A DNA stretch of 64,000 bases from Zygaena filipendulae (GCA_907165275.2 OU015670.1:6227501-6291500); one strand, 5' to 3'. Positions 35,301-45,490 are shown, numbered from the stretch's first letter. A program made the numbers and translations. Notes: generated by a model from the letters alone, not told the origin.

Positions 35301-36640
35301 CCGCAGTTTCACCCGCGTGAGTTTCGGAATTCCCGCAGGAACTCCCTTTAGGGGGATGAAAAATAGATGTTCTCTGATTCTCAGACATACTGAATATGCA
35401 TACAAAATTTCATAAAAATCGGTCAAGCCGTTTTGGAGGAGTATGGGAACGAACATTGTGACACGAGAATTTTATATATTAGATAAACCAACCCAGTTAA
35501 AAGCGAAAATCAAATAAAAATTTTAACAAAAAAATTAAAACCGACTTCAAAACACAAAAATGCACTACACTAAAAAGTAAAAAATACCATACTACTGATC
35601 GGTTTGAAGTCTATGCTAAGCTCACTAGTGTCTGCAATGTGGTGGTAGCGGACTTAGTCTATCTACCTATTACCTATTTGGGTTTATGCCAACTTCGAAA
35701 CTATCATCAAACATCAGGTTGGTTTTTACTTTTTAGTGTAGTATTTGTGTGTTTTGAAGTCGGTTTTTAATTTTTTTTTTGTTAAAACTCATCAAGGATC
35801 ATAGAAAACCATGTTGGTTAGTCAACAATTTTGTAAATGAAGGAAAGCTTGGGCCACTCAAGACTTAGGAAGATTGTTGTATTACATTGGTTTTATTGAA
35901 TCTACTACTTAATGTCTTAGGGGCTCCTTGGATAATACTATACTGATTCAGAATCTGTATAATCTGAAAAAAGCATAATAATATGTTTATGCAATGAGAG
36001 CAAAAATAGCTATTTGCCTATTGGCTGCTGCATCATAAAAAGCTTCTTAAGGGCTAAGGTGTAAGATAATATTGTGTCATAAATGGATAACTATAGCCAA
36101 AACATTTAAATACAAACAGTCATCTGGTCAATAAGTGTGCTATCTTTCCCAAACAACAGATTTGTTGGTTAGACAGGCTGTAAAGTTTAACTAAAGATAT
36201 ATTGGAGGAGAGTTTTCAGTTTTGTTCAATGTCCCTTTTTCTCTAAAATGTAAAGGTCATTTACCCATATAAATCATTGTTTTGTTATGAATTAACACTC
36301 ATCTCAACTTAATTTTAAGAACCTACTGACGCCAAGTGATTGTACCTACGATCCTAAGTAATAAATTTTGAATTTGAATTTGTTTTCTGTAATTTATGAG
36401 TTTTTTTTGTTTATTTTATGTAAAGCAAAAATTTGTGAGGTCTTAAATATGTCTCTAATAAATATGTTTATTCTTACAACCCTATATACTACTACTTTAA
36501 GAGCTGGAGCTTCATATTTTATTAAGGAAAAAAAAATGGTTTTAATAATTAATGTAGTAAGTACTAACCTGCCACTGTCCATTATTCTCTTCATTCCCAT
36601 AATAAGCACCGATATTGGCAGATGTCTCCGGAATCTTCAT
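29143..36640 (-). CDS. Paip2: Paip2, poly(A)-binding protein-interacting protein 2
   Basis: Translation repressor that binds PABP and displaces it from poly(A) and eIF4G. Coding exons, 5' to 3': 36640-36569, 35188-35074, 34554-34430, 33519-33350, 32963-32848, 31253-31077, 30084-29759, 29394-29143; all phases agree and give about 450 residues. Residues ~87-128 form the acidic PAM1 region (DDFADYMWMENLEEFDKQ, VMQQLEEEALMEQCIEAMLE). Residues 178-189 are the PAM2 motif STLNPLAAEFVP, which binds the MLLE domain of PABP. Vertebrate Paip2 is about 127 residues and ends soon after PAM2; here about 260 Ala/Pro/Lys/Glu-rich residues follow. An (HA)-rich run lies between PAM1 and PAM2. Identity is firm; that the tail is always included is inferred. 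Confidence 0.92.
29759..30084 (-). CDS. Paip2: Paip2 coding exon 7, Lys/Pro/Glu tail
   Basis: Acceptor TTTTATGCAG, donor AAG|GTGAGG, 108 codons plus a split Ala. Starts SEPTPVETTPEVSVADVQPV; contains many KP, KK and EK pairs (KKDQKPRVEARKVPKPEPVK). Disordered, highly charged; no known domain recognised. Confidence 0.78.
30497..30686 (-). repeat. Lepidopteran CCCGCGG element in Paip2 intron
   Basis: TATTATAAAGAGGTAAAGTT at one end and TTCCCGCGGGAACTCC then GCTAGT at the other. Confidence 0.75.
30772..30982 (+). repeat. Lepidopteran CCCGCGG element, complete copy
   Basis: Starts ACTAGCTATGCCCCACGG, has GGGATAAAAAGTACCCTATG, and ends CATTTATAATATTAGTATG. Confidence 0.85.
31077..31253 (-). CDS. 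Paip2: Paip2 coding exon 6, Ala/Pro/Glu tail
   Basis: Acceptor TTCATTGCAG, donor GAGG|GTAGGT. Encodes EEQPARPTIAAEPAKGETPP followed by repeated PA and PAP units and PEEAAPALADAKVE. Low complexity; real because phases join exons 5 and 7 exactly. Confidence 0.75.
31383..31760 (-). repeat. Two retroelement 3' ends with simple-repeat tails
   Basis: On the - strand, sequences end in AAATAAAGTTTATTTCATTT-type and TTCAATTCAATTC-type tails, as for SINE or LINE 3' ends. Family not identified. Confidence 0.45.
31830..32045 (+). pseudogene. LINE reverse-transcriptase C-terminal relic
   Basis: Reading MERSMLKITRKDVRNEVIRE then RTAVSDVIEVARKLKWNWPW and a stop. This RAMER..R..IR..T.V.D...R..KLKW.W pattern is the C-terminus of insect endonuclease-reverse transcriptases. 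Only 57 codons remain. Confidence 0.75.
32283..32503 (-). repeat. Lepidopteran CCCGCGG element in Paip2 intron
   Basis: Carries TTTGTCCGCGATGGACTCCG, then CTCCGCGGGAACTCCG and GGGGGAAAGCTAGTT at its start end. Confidence 0.75.
32848..32963 (-). CDS. Paip2: Paip2 coding exon 5, PAM2 motif
   Basis: Acceptor TTCCCAG, donor ACAG|GTGAGA. Encodes TSNGSSSLSLEETVSRSTLN then PLAAEFVPTRVRQPTQTT. LNPxAxEFVP is the PABP MLLE-binding consensus. Reading through the donor would add 14 residues (GETRVAFYLFLEKI) and stop, giving a vertebrate-like short Paip2. Confidence 0.92.
33101..33234 (-). repeat. tRNA-derived SINE in Paip2 intron
   Basis: On the - strand: CACCATTGGTGTAGTGGTAA (A box), GGTTTCGATCCCC (B box), TGTGATGAACATTGG, then GAGTCTGGGTGTATAG. 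Confidence 0.75.
33350..33519 (-). CDS. Paip2: Paip2 coding exon 4, PAM1 end and His-Ala run
   Basis: Acceptor TTTTGCAG, donor CCAC|GTGAGT. Encodes VMQQLEEEALMEQCIEAMLE then DEQRERHHRPVANGNHAHAH and a further (HA)n stretch ending RHYHHP. The His-Ala repeat comes from a GC-rich GTGGGC-like simple repeat on the + strand. Confidence 0.85.
34430..34554 (-). CDS. Paip2: Paip2 coding exon 3, PAM1 start
   Basis: Acceptor TGTCCCCCAG, with a LINE-like repeat ending close upstream. Encodes GYMVAGAYYPPGAPYAPVPP then APQDDFADYMWMENLEEFDKQ. I end it at CAG|GTGATG because the next exon then continues the family's acidic helix without a gap. A second in-frame donor GGG|GTGAGT lies 30 bases on. Confidence 0.85.
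34565..34745 (-). repeat. LINE 3'-end repeat abutting Paip2 exon 3
   Basis: On the - strand: ATCATATCAGCTGAAAGATG, TCCATTGCTGGACATAGGCG, then CTACCCAAGCTGCGTCTTCC, a well-known lepidopteran LINE 3' sequence. It ends just before the exon acceptor at 34555. Confidence 0.7.
35074..35188 (-). CDS. Paip2: Paip2 coding exon 2
   Basis: Acceptor AATGTACAG, donor CCTG|GTGAGT. Encodes ANGVIIDSGVGGGVVGSGDA then GLHRPPVYPVHIHRGHIP. Too short to stand out as an ORF; supported by both splice sites and by phase with its neighbours. Confidence 0.78.
35291..35482 (+). repeat. Lepidopteran CCCGCGG element in Paip2 intron
   Basis: ACTAGCTGCGCCCCGCAG start and CCCGCAGGAACTCCC block. Confidence 0.75.
35510..35790 (+). 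repeat. Short foldback copy of the AACCGACTTC element family
   Basis: AAAATTAAAACCGACTTC at the left and GAAGTCGGTTTTTAATTTTT at the right, inverted. Confidence 0.7.
36569..36640 (-). CDS. Paip2: Paip2 coding exon 1 (start codon)
   Basis: ATG at 36640-36638 in context AATAAATATG; encodes MKIPETSANIGAYYGNEENN then GQWQ; donor CAG|GTTAGT, phase 0. A 5' UTR intron probably precedes it. Confidence 0.8.
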
Positions 36641-38291
36641 ATTTATTAATCACTTACAAATAATTTATATAAACTCAAAGCATACACCAGCTATTCATAA
36701 ACCACACTTGATAAAAAGATCTGCTTACGTATTTAAAAATTAAAAAAGGAAAATACTGGAACAATATTCAGTAATTTACAACTTGAACTGTAGGAAAAAT
36801 AAAAGAAATAATATTTATTCGTTCTGCGAATGGAGTGCAGTTAATTGTTGTATTTATCAGGCACTACTGGTGTAAACTATTTTAATGTTGATTGGTTGAG
36901 GTTTACTGTCTATCTTCATTTCTGGTGTTCTCGGCAACTGGAATAAAAAGTTATGTTAACAAGCTATTTTACTTAATCGAATCACTTTCATGGTAAAGTG
37001 ACTATTAAGTATTAGCATTTAGTAACACTATGTAAAGTCTCCACAGAAACATGTTATCACTTAAGACTGATTTTTTTTTTACATATTTCTGCCTCTGACT
37101 GTACCATATAGGTAGTGGTCTGTTCTGTGGGTGATTTAGGATTCTCAGAGTAATATTTATACATATAGATATCTGTGGTATTTCGTGCCGATTGCTATTC
37201 AAGAACAACACTAAAACCTAAGTGTCATTTTTACCAATAATGGGTTTATTACACAATGGCATAGAATAATCATAATCCTTTCAGGCCATACTTGATAAAA
37301 CTCGTTCCTTTTTATTTAAAACTGATTGGAAGTATATTTAACTATTATATTGAAAAGCTCATAGATTTCAAACAACAACACATTTCCTTAATTTTCTCAA
37401 AACTTTTGTGCCCTATATTACTCTGATTCCATTGTCGTCAAATTGGCTTATAAATATTATCCCATAGGCCACAAAACTTATAACTTTGTTATAACATCAA
37501 ACATGACTAAACAGCAACACCATAATTGTGCTTACGGTAAAGTCCAACATGTTAGTAGTTAAGCAAAGTAAAAATATTTTAATCTCAATGTTATGATATT
37601 GTTATTTTAACACATGTTTACTTTGAAATATTTTTGATACAGTGATTAAAGAATTCTGTATAATAGTAATTCAATATACTTAGTTTCCTTTGTTTGGAGA
37701 ATTTGCAGCTTGTGTATCAGTTTAAATGCAATCTTTGATTAACATACTGCAAAATATGTATAAACAGAGAAACAACAAATGCACAAATTAGACTAGATTA
37801 ACTGCATTCAGGCAAAACGAATTTCATTGTGATTGATTGCAGACGTTCGCTATCCGATAATGTTATGAAATCGTGAATGTCAACATATGAAAGGTGCCCT
37901 GATTTTTTGTATTTAAAATATACCACTTTCTATTCTGCCATGTCTCGCAAAAATGCAAGCCATTGCATAGGTACAAGTATGTCGGCTGTCGTTGAGATGA
38001 ATAATTTGCTGATATGCGATTCAAAAAGCAATTATCAGATTTGCACTGACCACTGTACCTACGACAGCCAAGGCCCATAAATAACTCACCTAGAAACCGA
38101 AATAACAATAAATTGACCGACATTTTATACCAAGCACACAGTGAATAATGTTCGCGGTAGATTAAGGTGCAAAGTCTACGTAAAATTATGCACCAGCTAC
38201 GTAAAAAAGTCATTTGATAGACGTAATACTAAACCATATATTTTAACACACGTGTTCTATTAGTAACATATCAATAAAACATATTACTTAC

Positions 38292-38460
38292 ACATTGCCT
38301 GCAATTTTCGTATTTATGTCGTATATTTTCTTATAATACGGTACCCCGAGAATATATCCAACAATTATATTGCACTACGAACTATTTATTTCACTTCAGT
38401 AACCTATATTCCCACAATTCACACACAATACGAACCGACTCCACTAGCTTTCGTGGCGAA
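38292..38460 (-). other. Candidate Paip2 5' UTR exon and promoter region
   Basis: On the - strand a good donor (AATGT|GTAAGT) ends a non-coding stretch at 38292, and GC content rises near 38430-38480. A transcript starting here and spliced to the exon holding the 36640 start codon would be a normal insect layout. Upstream limit is a guess. Confidence 0.3.
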
Positions 38461-39906
38461 AATGGCGACTGCATTGAAGCTCGTTCGGAAATAGTTGCCT
38501 ACTGCGAAATGTGTATCTAGGTACTATCAACTTCGTTCCAGTCATTTTTCTAATTTTACTAATATATCGACAATTTTAGAAAAAAATGAAGGAGAAAATC
38601 AAAGTAAATTACCTTTCTAAGAGAAGTTCATACTCTTGTAAATTTAGCTGAGCCAAAATAGATGTCAATCAAAAAAACGACTAGCTGGTTCCTTTTTTGT
38701 TTAAAAAAAAATGTGCTGTATTATTTTTTGGACAGTGTTAGAACAAAAATGAAGTTAAAATAGTTTGTATTTCTTTGTACTTACGTAATTTTAAACAGTA
38801 TATTTAGTATAATAGTATATTTCTTAGAAAAATTAAAAAATAATGCCCATTTTTCTTTTAGCCTTTTGCGAGCATACTATTTGAATCATCATCAAACATC
38901 ATAACGTTATCCAATGTTTGAACAAATAATTTAATATTGCGATATTACCTAAACAATGCATTTCAGGAAATTGAAAATGAAATTGAAATTGAAATATTGA
39001 AATGCACTGTACATACTCAATCAATAATCATTCCTGTTTTCCAAATATAGAGCATAATGCGACTTAAGCAAAACTTTTTATAAAAGAAAATAATACTCTT
39101 TTTTTATGTTACTTCATTTTTTTTTCCGTTTATCCGATCCAGGAGCCCATGCTGCGTTCTCTGAAAATGTATTTCACGAAAAAAAAAATTACGTCAATAC
39201 CTCAAAAGAATAACTTAGAAGAATATAGTTATTCTTCTGAGAAGAATAACTAATATTGTTCTGAGGTCAATACATTAGGCATGGGCATGTCAGTTTACAA
39301 AAAAAAAAAATCATCCCTTGTCAGCTGTCACTTCTCAGACTTTTGGCGGGATTTCTAGAAGAGTGGACGTCAGTTTTATTTCTTTGTTTTGCAAATTAGT
39401 TTATCGTGATTAATATTGTGTGAATATGGTGGATTTTGCATAATGGTGGTCCATTAGTGATGAACAGTGTGCGGAAACAGTGAAATAAGATGAAATAGGG
39501 CGTTCATCGGGAGGTTTGCGTTTTACCATACAACTTCCCGCAGAGCGTCCTATTAAGTTTCAACTGTGAAGATTTGCTGCTAAAAGTTCCGGTAAAGCAT
39601 CGAAATGCATCTCACCAATGCATTTTGATGTAAATAACTTCAGAAGAAGAAAAGTACTAATGAATTGGCTATATGGACTAAGTTTCCTTCTGCCTTCCCT
39701 TTACTAGATATCTGTGCTTCCCCGAGAGGGGTAAACTTCACCTAAAAAAAAAAAAATGTCACTTCTCAGTTGTCAAGTTAACCTTTGTCAAAAAAAAGAA
39801 ATAAACAATAAACAATAGTATTTTTCATGGTTTTTGTTATTTTATTAATTATTGACCGAAAAAGTCCATTCCGTTGACTTTTCGTCTTATATTATTTGAA
39901 TGAAAA

Positions 39907-40050
39907 ATGTCCGCACCGTATACTAAATTAGCAAAACCTATAAGTGATTATGCACTATTATGTCGCGGTTGTTTAGCCGAGTCTGGTGAAATGAAGAACA
40001 TGTTTGAATGGGGTTTGTCCGAGGATTTCATGAAATTCACTGATGTACAG
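39907..40050 (+). CDS. ASCIZ: ASCIZ-like exon 1, first half of ZAD
   Basis: ATG 39907-39909, 48 codons starting MSAPYTKLAKPISDYALLCR, donor CAG|GTTTGT. Contains the first ZAD Cys pair (CRGC). A tRNA-derived SINE begins about 22 bases past the donor. Confidence 0.85.
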
Positions 40051-41819
40051 GTTTGTATAAATTTGAGGTTATCGAAGTCCCGTTGGTCTAGTGGTAAGCG
40101 AACTTGACTGTTACGCTAGGTGTCGTCGGTTCGATTCTCGCATCAGGGGATACATTTATGTGATGAACATCAAATTTGTTTTTACTCTGAGTGTCTAGAT
40201 CAGCCATACTCAACCTTTTTTTTATAAGGGCCACAAATACGTTATCGTTTCGGTGCTGCGGGCCACAAAATTATAAAAAACGCAATTTATTTTAATCGCT
40301 TATTTGACTCATAAAAGAGATAAAAATTTCACAATTAATCTGGACAAGGTCATCTTGCAGCCATATGCGATATTGATAAAGTTTCGTTTTGGTGCTGCGG
40401 ACCACAAAATTATAAAAAAACGCAATTTATTTTAATTGCTTATTTGACTCATAAAAGAGATAAAAATTTCACAATTAATCTGGACAAGGTCATCTTGCAG
40501 CCATATGCGATATTGATAAAGTTATCTAAGAATTATTAAAAATCTATCTAATCTTTCTCTGGATGCGCTCAAAATTTAAAGTATTTGACAACTTGACTAA
40601 GTACTATTCCTGGTGGGCAAAGTGGGCCACTCATAAAAGCTCGGTGGGCCGTTTGTGGTCCAAGGGCCCCAAATTGAGTATAGCTGTAATAAAAGTATGT
40701 ATTTACAAAAGCATTGTATTATAAATCTGTTGTCTAGTAGGTACTCATAGTACCTACAAACTGTTTATTTTGGAACCAGGTGGCACTGTGTGATAATGTT
40801 GAAGTATTCTAATTATAGTTAGTTTTGGTAAAAATAGTGATGTTTTTGTGATGCCACCTTTCAAACTTAAATAGGCATAAACAAAATTTTAACAAAAAAA
40901 TTAAAACCGACTTCCAAAAACACAAAACTAAAAAACTGAAAATAAAAAGCTAAAAATAACAAAATACCGATTTAATCCAAAAAACAAAAACACACGTAAT
41001 ATTATTATTGGTTTGTGCTACCACTGATCGGTTTGAATTCGGTGACAAGCCCGCTGGTGTCTGCCCACTTGGGTTGTTCTGCTCACGAAGAGCTGGTGGC
41101 GGGAGTCGACTTAGCCCATCTTCCCCCTCCATATTTGGCTTGTCACCGACTTCATACCGATCAGTGGTAGCACAAACCAATAATAATATTACGTGTGTTT
41201 TTGTTTTTTGGATTAAATCGGTATTTTGTTATTTTTAGCTTTTTATTTTCAGTTTTTTAGTTTTGTGTTTTTGGAAGTCGGTTTTAATTTTTTTGTTAAA
41301 ATTTTGTTTATTTCTCGCTTTTAAGTGACTTAGTTCGTAATTTTCTCTAAGTTACAATAGCCTAATGTCAACTGCTCATCACCTTTTACAAAATATTGCT
41401 TTTCCCGACGCAGGGACGTTAATTGTTGAGGAGTTCTCCTAGTATATCACCATCAGTTCCACTTCACCATATACATTGTGACGGGCATAAATTGTTTAGA
41501 AACCATATTAAAGTTAACGATTCGGAACTCGTGAAATACGTATTATTTTTGAGTTGTTCCGATGACCACCTGTGGTCTTCATCATCAGTTCCACTTCTTT
41601 AAATTTTGCTTTCCGAAAGCAAATGAACGATTTACTATCAAAAATACCCAAATCGCTATAGGTGTGCCTATAATTTTTGAAGAGTTCCCTCGATTTCTCC
41701 AAGATCCCATCATCAGATCCCAACTTGGTGGCAATGGGACCTAATTGGGAGTAAACCCTTTCAAACAAAAAAAGAATTTTTCAAATCGGTCCAACCGTCT
41801 TCGAGTAATCGGTGAACAT

Positions 41820-41867
<48 letters not shown>

Positions 41868-44748
41868 AAACATACAATCGAACATAGAACCTCCTCCTTT
41901 TTGGAAGTCGGTTAAAAAGTGGGGAAAGTTTAAGTCATCTATATCCAAAAGTTATTTCATTAATTCATACACTCTAATTGGTTTTTCTTTGGTTGGTTGG
42001 TTTTTCTTCTCCATTTTCACTCGTACTGCTTTTAGCCAGATTCAGGTTACAATACAAATATATTTTTCTGTTTGCCTTGGATGGTTCTGGTTTGAAATTT
42101 CAGTTGTTGGTGCTACTGCCCATAAAATCTCATCAAATCCAAAAAAAAATTTTTAATAGTCTTATCTAATTTATCTAATATATGTATATAAAAATGAATC
42201 CCTATTTCCTTTGGTCATGGCATCACAAATGACCGGCTGAACTAATTTTTTGTTGTGTTTGTTATTTTAAGGAGAAGGATTATAAAAAAAAAAAAAAAAT
42301 AAGGAGTAAATTAGGCTACTTTGGTTACTTTCCTACAGGAATTCCGAAACAGCGAGTGGGGCCCAGCTCTAGCTCTAGTATAAAATAGAAACTTCTATTT
42401 AATCAGGGGCGTCTCAACCATATGCAGCGCCCGAGTGCGAAATTGTAGTTGGGCAAGGTAAGTAGGTAGGTAGGTAATATCTACAATCATATTAATTCAG
42501 AAGTTGATCGCCTGGCCCGGCTGGCGCCTGGGTGCGGCCGCACCCAGCGCTCCTATGGGAAAGACGCCTCTGTATTTAATATCCTCTTTTACATGTCATA
42601 CTACCTTACAATCAATTTATATAACGTGCCCATACCAAATACAGTATGTAGTACATACTCTGTGGTCTATTTGTAGAGTGTTGTGTTTCACACATGTGCA
42701 AGAATCCAAATTTTAGCATTGGAAATTATACATAAATGGTGACAAAATCCTCACCATTTATGTACAATTTCCAACGTATTTTCTTAGCTAAATGACATTG
42801 GCAGGACAACCTGTGCCAGTATAACGAACACATTTTTTGTTAATTATTGTATTAAAATTAACTATAAAATAAATAAATAAATAATCTGTGACAACACAAT
42901 AGTTGCCAATCCATAAAACAAAACTGTGACACGAGATTTTTATATAATATGTATTAGATGAAATTACTTATGGATATATTGTTTGGTATTCATAAAAAAA
43001 TTGTCTTATATGTATATATGTCTAAATTGTCTTAAACATAAAACGCATGGTTTAGTCTATCGATAGCTAGTTTTTGTTTAGACCTCCCTTTATTATTCGC
43101 CCTGTGTCGGTGTGTAGTCAAGAAAGAATTCTACTGATTGTTTGATGCTTTTGTTCTAGGTGAATCGATCAGAAATGATATCGCAGTTGATCTGCACAGA
43201 CTGTGAGGGCTCACTCGTCAAGTGCAAGACGTTCAGGGACCAGTGTCGGCAATCCGATGTGTTCCTCACTACTAGCATTAAGGTAAAATATAATCAAGAA
43301 TGTGTATGATGATAGTCAGAGTCTCAATTATACTTACACAAGACACAACTCCGCTCGATAAGGGTCTCCCCACGTAATAATTATATCGGAATTTAGCTCA
43401 TCGGCCGTCACAACGCTGGGGGTGTATAATTTTTATCGAAGCAGGTAGTCATTTAAAGTTTTAGTGTGTATATTTTTATTTATCCATGTATGTGTGCTAG
43501 CTACCCTGAAATTTTTTTCACTTTTTAAACCGTATTAAAATAGATAATGACATAATATTTTATCCCTTGTTCTAGGAAACTTGCAAGTCGATGGGTGAAT
43601 CATCTGATTTAGTTGCATCTCTAGACGAGGTCATCGACGTAAATGATACGCATGAAACCTACGAAAACATGATATCGACCATATTGCTGGAAAAAAAGTT
43701 GCTGGTCAGCATAACAGCACCCGATATGAAGTCCAGAATACATATGCCATGCCCTTACGTCACTCAATTTAATTGTAAAGAAAAATTTTTAAAAAGAAAA
43801 AACTTGATGGGACACCTTATCAAAGTCCATGGGGTCGATGAAAACGATTTCAATATAGAAATAAACTTTTACTGTGCCGTCGACGGTTGCTATTACAATT
43901 CCAAAACTGGCAAGAACAGGTATTTTAGTGAGCGAAAATTCCTCAATCAGCATATAAATAAAGTGCACAAAGCTAAAGATCTGTGTTGTGAAAATTGCGA
44001 TTTCAAATGTTCGACCAAAGTTGAATTCGAGAGACATTTGAAAACTTGCAACGTAATCTACAAATGCGACCTGTGTAATGTGCACTATAAAAAAAACGAG
44101 AGATTGTTGGTGCATTTGATGAGAAAGCATCCGGTGTTGCACGAACAGTATAAGAGAGACAGAAAAACGAGAAAAAGATTGTCCGAAACATGTGTTGAAA
44201 CGAAGAAATCCAAACTGGACGTCTCCGATTACACGTGCGATAGCCCAAAGAGATCATTTGCCACTCAAACCTTAGAACATATAAAAAACGATGTATCATT
44301 ATCGTGGAATCTCAAAAACGACTCGTACGAGACAAAAACCGATGAGATATCGACGCAAACGGTCTTCGAAGATCTGTTATCGTTGAAATCGCAGACGAGC
44401 GAGGACGATATGTACTTCCCGGAGACAGTTTCGCTATCAGACATCCAAACGCAAACGTTCCCAATCGAGTTCGGCCTGCACAGATCTAATAAGCAAACCA
44501 TAACGTCGGAGACCCAATCGCCGGATTTGAGTATGAAGGAAACGCAGACTTGCGTTTGCTTGTACGACTCGCCTAGGGACAACTTTAAGCTGTTCGATAG
44601 CGTTTCCTCGAGTCCTTCTAGCCTAAATTTGGCGTCCGCACAGACGCAAACTGCTGATGTCAGACCTAACATAAGATCTGACGTGATGTTGTCATTCAAT
44701 TCCACAGAGACACAGACATGTTTCGAGAGCAGCAGTGAGAGTTTGTGA
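39907..44748 (+). CDS. ASCIZ: ZAD + C2H2 zinc-finger protein with TQT cluster, ASCIZ/ATMIN-like
   Basis: Exons 39907-40050, 43160-43282, 43576-44748, all phase 0, 479 residues. Residues 17-85 form a zinc-finger-associated domain with four Cys (C19, C22, C60, C63) and the FRDQCRQSD helix. Residues ~148-274 hold four atypical C2H2/C2HC fingers (C148..H174, C189/C194..H215/H220, C227/C230..H243/C247, C253/C256..H269/H274). Residues 316-470 carry six TQT motifs (319, 349, 381, 412, 446, 468) plus SQT and ETQS. Known: ASCIZ/ATMIN has four N-terminal fingers and a C-terminal TQT array that binds dynein light chain LC8 and drives its transcription. Finger spacing and TQT array fit that family; an N-terminal ZAD is not part of vertebrate ASCIZ. 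Nuclear, likely self-limiting activator of the LC8 gene (inference). Confidence 0.85.
40073..40200 (+). repeat. tRNA-derived SINE in ASCIZ-like intron 1
   Basis: A box GTTGGTCTAGTGGTAAGCG, B box GGTTCGATTC, then TGTGATGAACATC and CTGAGTGTCTAG. It directly abuts the hAT element at 40201. Confidence 0.8.
40201..40686 (+). mobile_element. hAT-type non-autonomous element with internal duplication
   Basis: Ends CAGCCATACTCAA and inverted CAGCTATACTCAA. A unit of about 140 bases (GGTGCTGCGG..GATATTGATAAAG) is present twice in tandem (about 40241-40384 and 40386-40521). No clear 8-base target duplication. Confidence 0.75.
40880..41918 (+). mobile_element. Foldback element, AACCGACTTCCAAAAA family, copy 1
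   Basis: AACCGACTTCCAAAAA at the left and TTTTTGGAAGTCGGTT at the right. The first 430 bases form a near-perfect palindrome; the body carries a 43-A run at 41824-41866. ORFs seen on both strands here are mirror images of the palindrome. Confidence 0.85.
42170..42380 (-). repeat. Diverged lepidopteran CCCGCGG-type element
   Basis: ATCTAATATATGTATATAAA at one end, GGAATTCCGAAA and CCCAGCTCTAGCTCTAGT at the other. Confidence 0.5.
42404..42572 (+). mobile_element. hAT MITE with perfect target duplication
   Basis: Exact 8-base repeat TATTTAAT at 42396-42403 and 42573-42580. Ends CAGGGGCGTCT and inverted CAGAGGCGTCT. 169 bases. Confidence 0.9.
43160..43282 (+). CDS. ASCIZ: ASCIZ-like exon 2, second half of ZAD
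   Basis: Acceptor TTGTTCTAG, donor AAG|GTAAAA, 41 codons: VNRSEMISQLICTDCEGSLV then KCKTFRDQCRQSDVFLTTSI. ICTDC plus FRDQCRQSD is classical ZAD sequence. Confidence 0.88.
43576..44748 (+). CDS. ASCIZ: ASCIZ-like exon 3, zinc fingers and TQT cluster
   Basis: Acceptor TTGTTCTAG; 390 codons then TGA at 44746-44748. Starts ETCKSMGESSDLVASLDEVI. All four fingers and every TQT motif are here. Confidence 0.93.
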   Translation, partial: ETCKSMGESSDLVASLDEVIDVNDTHETYENMISTILLEKKLLVSITAPDMKSRIHMPCPYVTQFNCKEKFLKRKNLMGHLIKVHGVDENDFNIEINFYCAVDGCYYNSKTGKNRYFSERKFLNQHINKVHKAKDLCCENCDFKCSTKVEFERHLKTCNVIYKCDLCNVHYKKNERLLVHLMRKHPVLHEQYKRDRKTRKRLSETCVETKKSKLDVSDYTCDSPKRSFATQTLEHIKNDVSLSWNLKNDSYETKTDEISTQTVFEDLLSLKSQTSEDDMYFPETVSLSDIQTQTFPIEFGLHRSNKQTITSETQSPDLSMKETQTCVCLYDSPRDNFKLFDSVSSSPSSLNLASAQTQTADVRPNIRSDVMLSFNSTETQTCFESSSESL

Positions 44749-44990
44749 CATTGGCATTGGTAAACCAACCTATGGGGCTTTGGATCTATGCACCAATCAA
44801 AACGGCACAAAACACAGGCTTTACGATGGCGGAAAACCTTATTTGTAAGACAATCTGCACACGGCAGCAGTTCGTGCTTGTGTGTGCGCGAGCCTGGTAG
44901 CACTGTGCCACGGTAGTGGGGACATTCATGATTCAAAAGGCTGATTATACCCATTGGTATGCTTAAATGCTAAGTGTCAACCGTACTGTT

Positions 44991-45490
44991 AATATACACC
45001 TCGGCAGAATTAGCGGAACATAAAAAGGCAAAGTATAGAAATAATAACATATTTATATTAAAACAAATAATAATTAGACGTGAAGTAATAAATTAATATA
45101 CATCTTTTAACACTTTAAAAGTTTGTAATTAAATTATTAAATTTTATTTAAAATAATAATTAAAAAAAAAAACACTTTTTCTCTAATTTGTGGGCACACA
45201 CACAAATAATGTTGCAAATTAAAGATTACTGTGATTTTAACACTAAATCGTGTGTTTCCCCTTCGTGATACAACTTTTATTTGCAACATTGTCTGTGTTC
45301 TCACAAACTAGTTTTTTTTTTTTTTTTATTACTTTTAATAAAATTTAACTAAAAACTTCTTAAAGTCGTTGTTAAAAGATGTATATTAATTTATTACTTC
45401 ACGTCTAATTATTATTTGTTTTAATATATATACGTAATTATTTCTCTACTCTGCCTTTTTATGTTCCGCTAATTCTGCCGGTGTGTATAT
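44991..45490 (+). mobile_element. 500-bp foldback MITE in presumed ASCIZ-like 3' UTR
   Basis: GGCAGAATTAGCGGAACATA at the left is repeated inverted at the right; pairing continues (TTAGACGTGAAGTAATAAAT, then ATGTTGCAAAT) to near the centre, arms about 220 bases. Starts about 240 bases after the stop codon. An AATAAA at 45087-45092 lies in the left arm. Confidence 0.85.

Noticed and set aside
40950..41238. Matching ORFs on both strands starting MVCATTDR
   Set aside because: The DNA is a palindrome, so both strands give mirror translations; same at 58930-59188.
44265..44954. 229-residue ORF on the - strand
   Set aside because: Lies antisense to the ASCIZ-like exon, reflects its codon bias, has no recognisable domain and no splice support.
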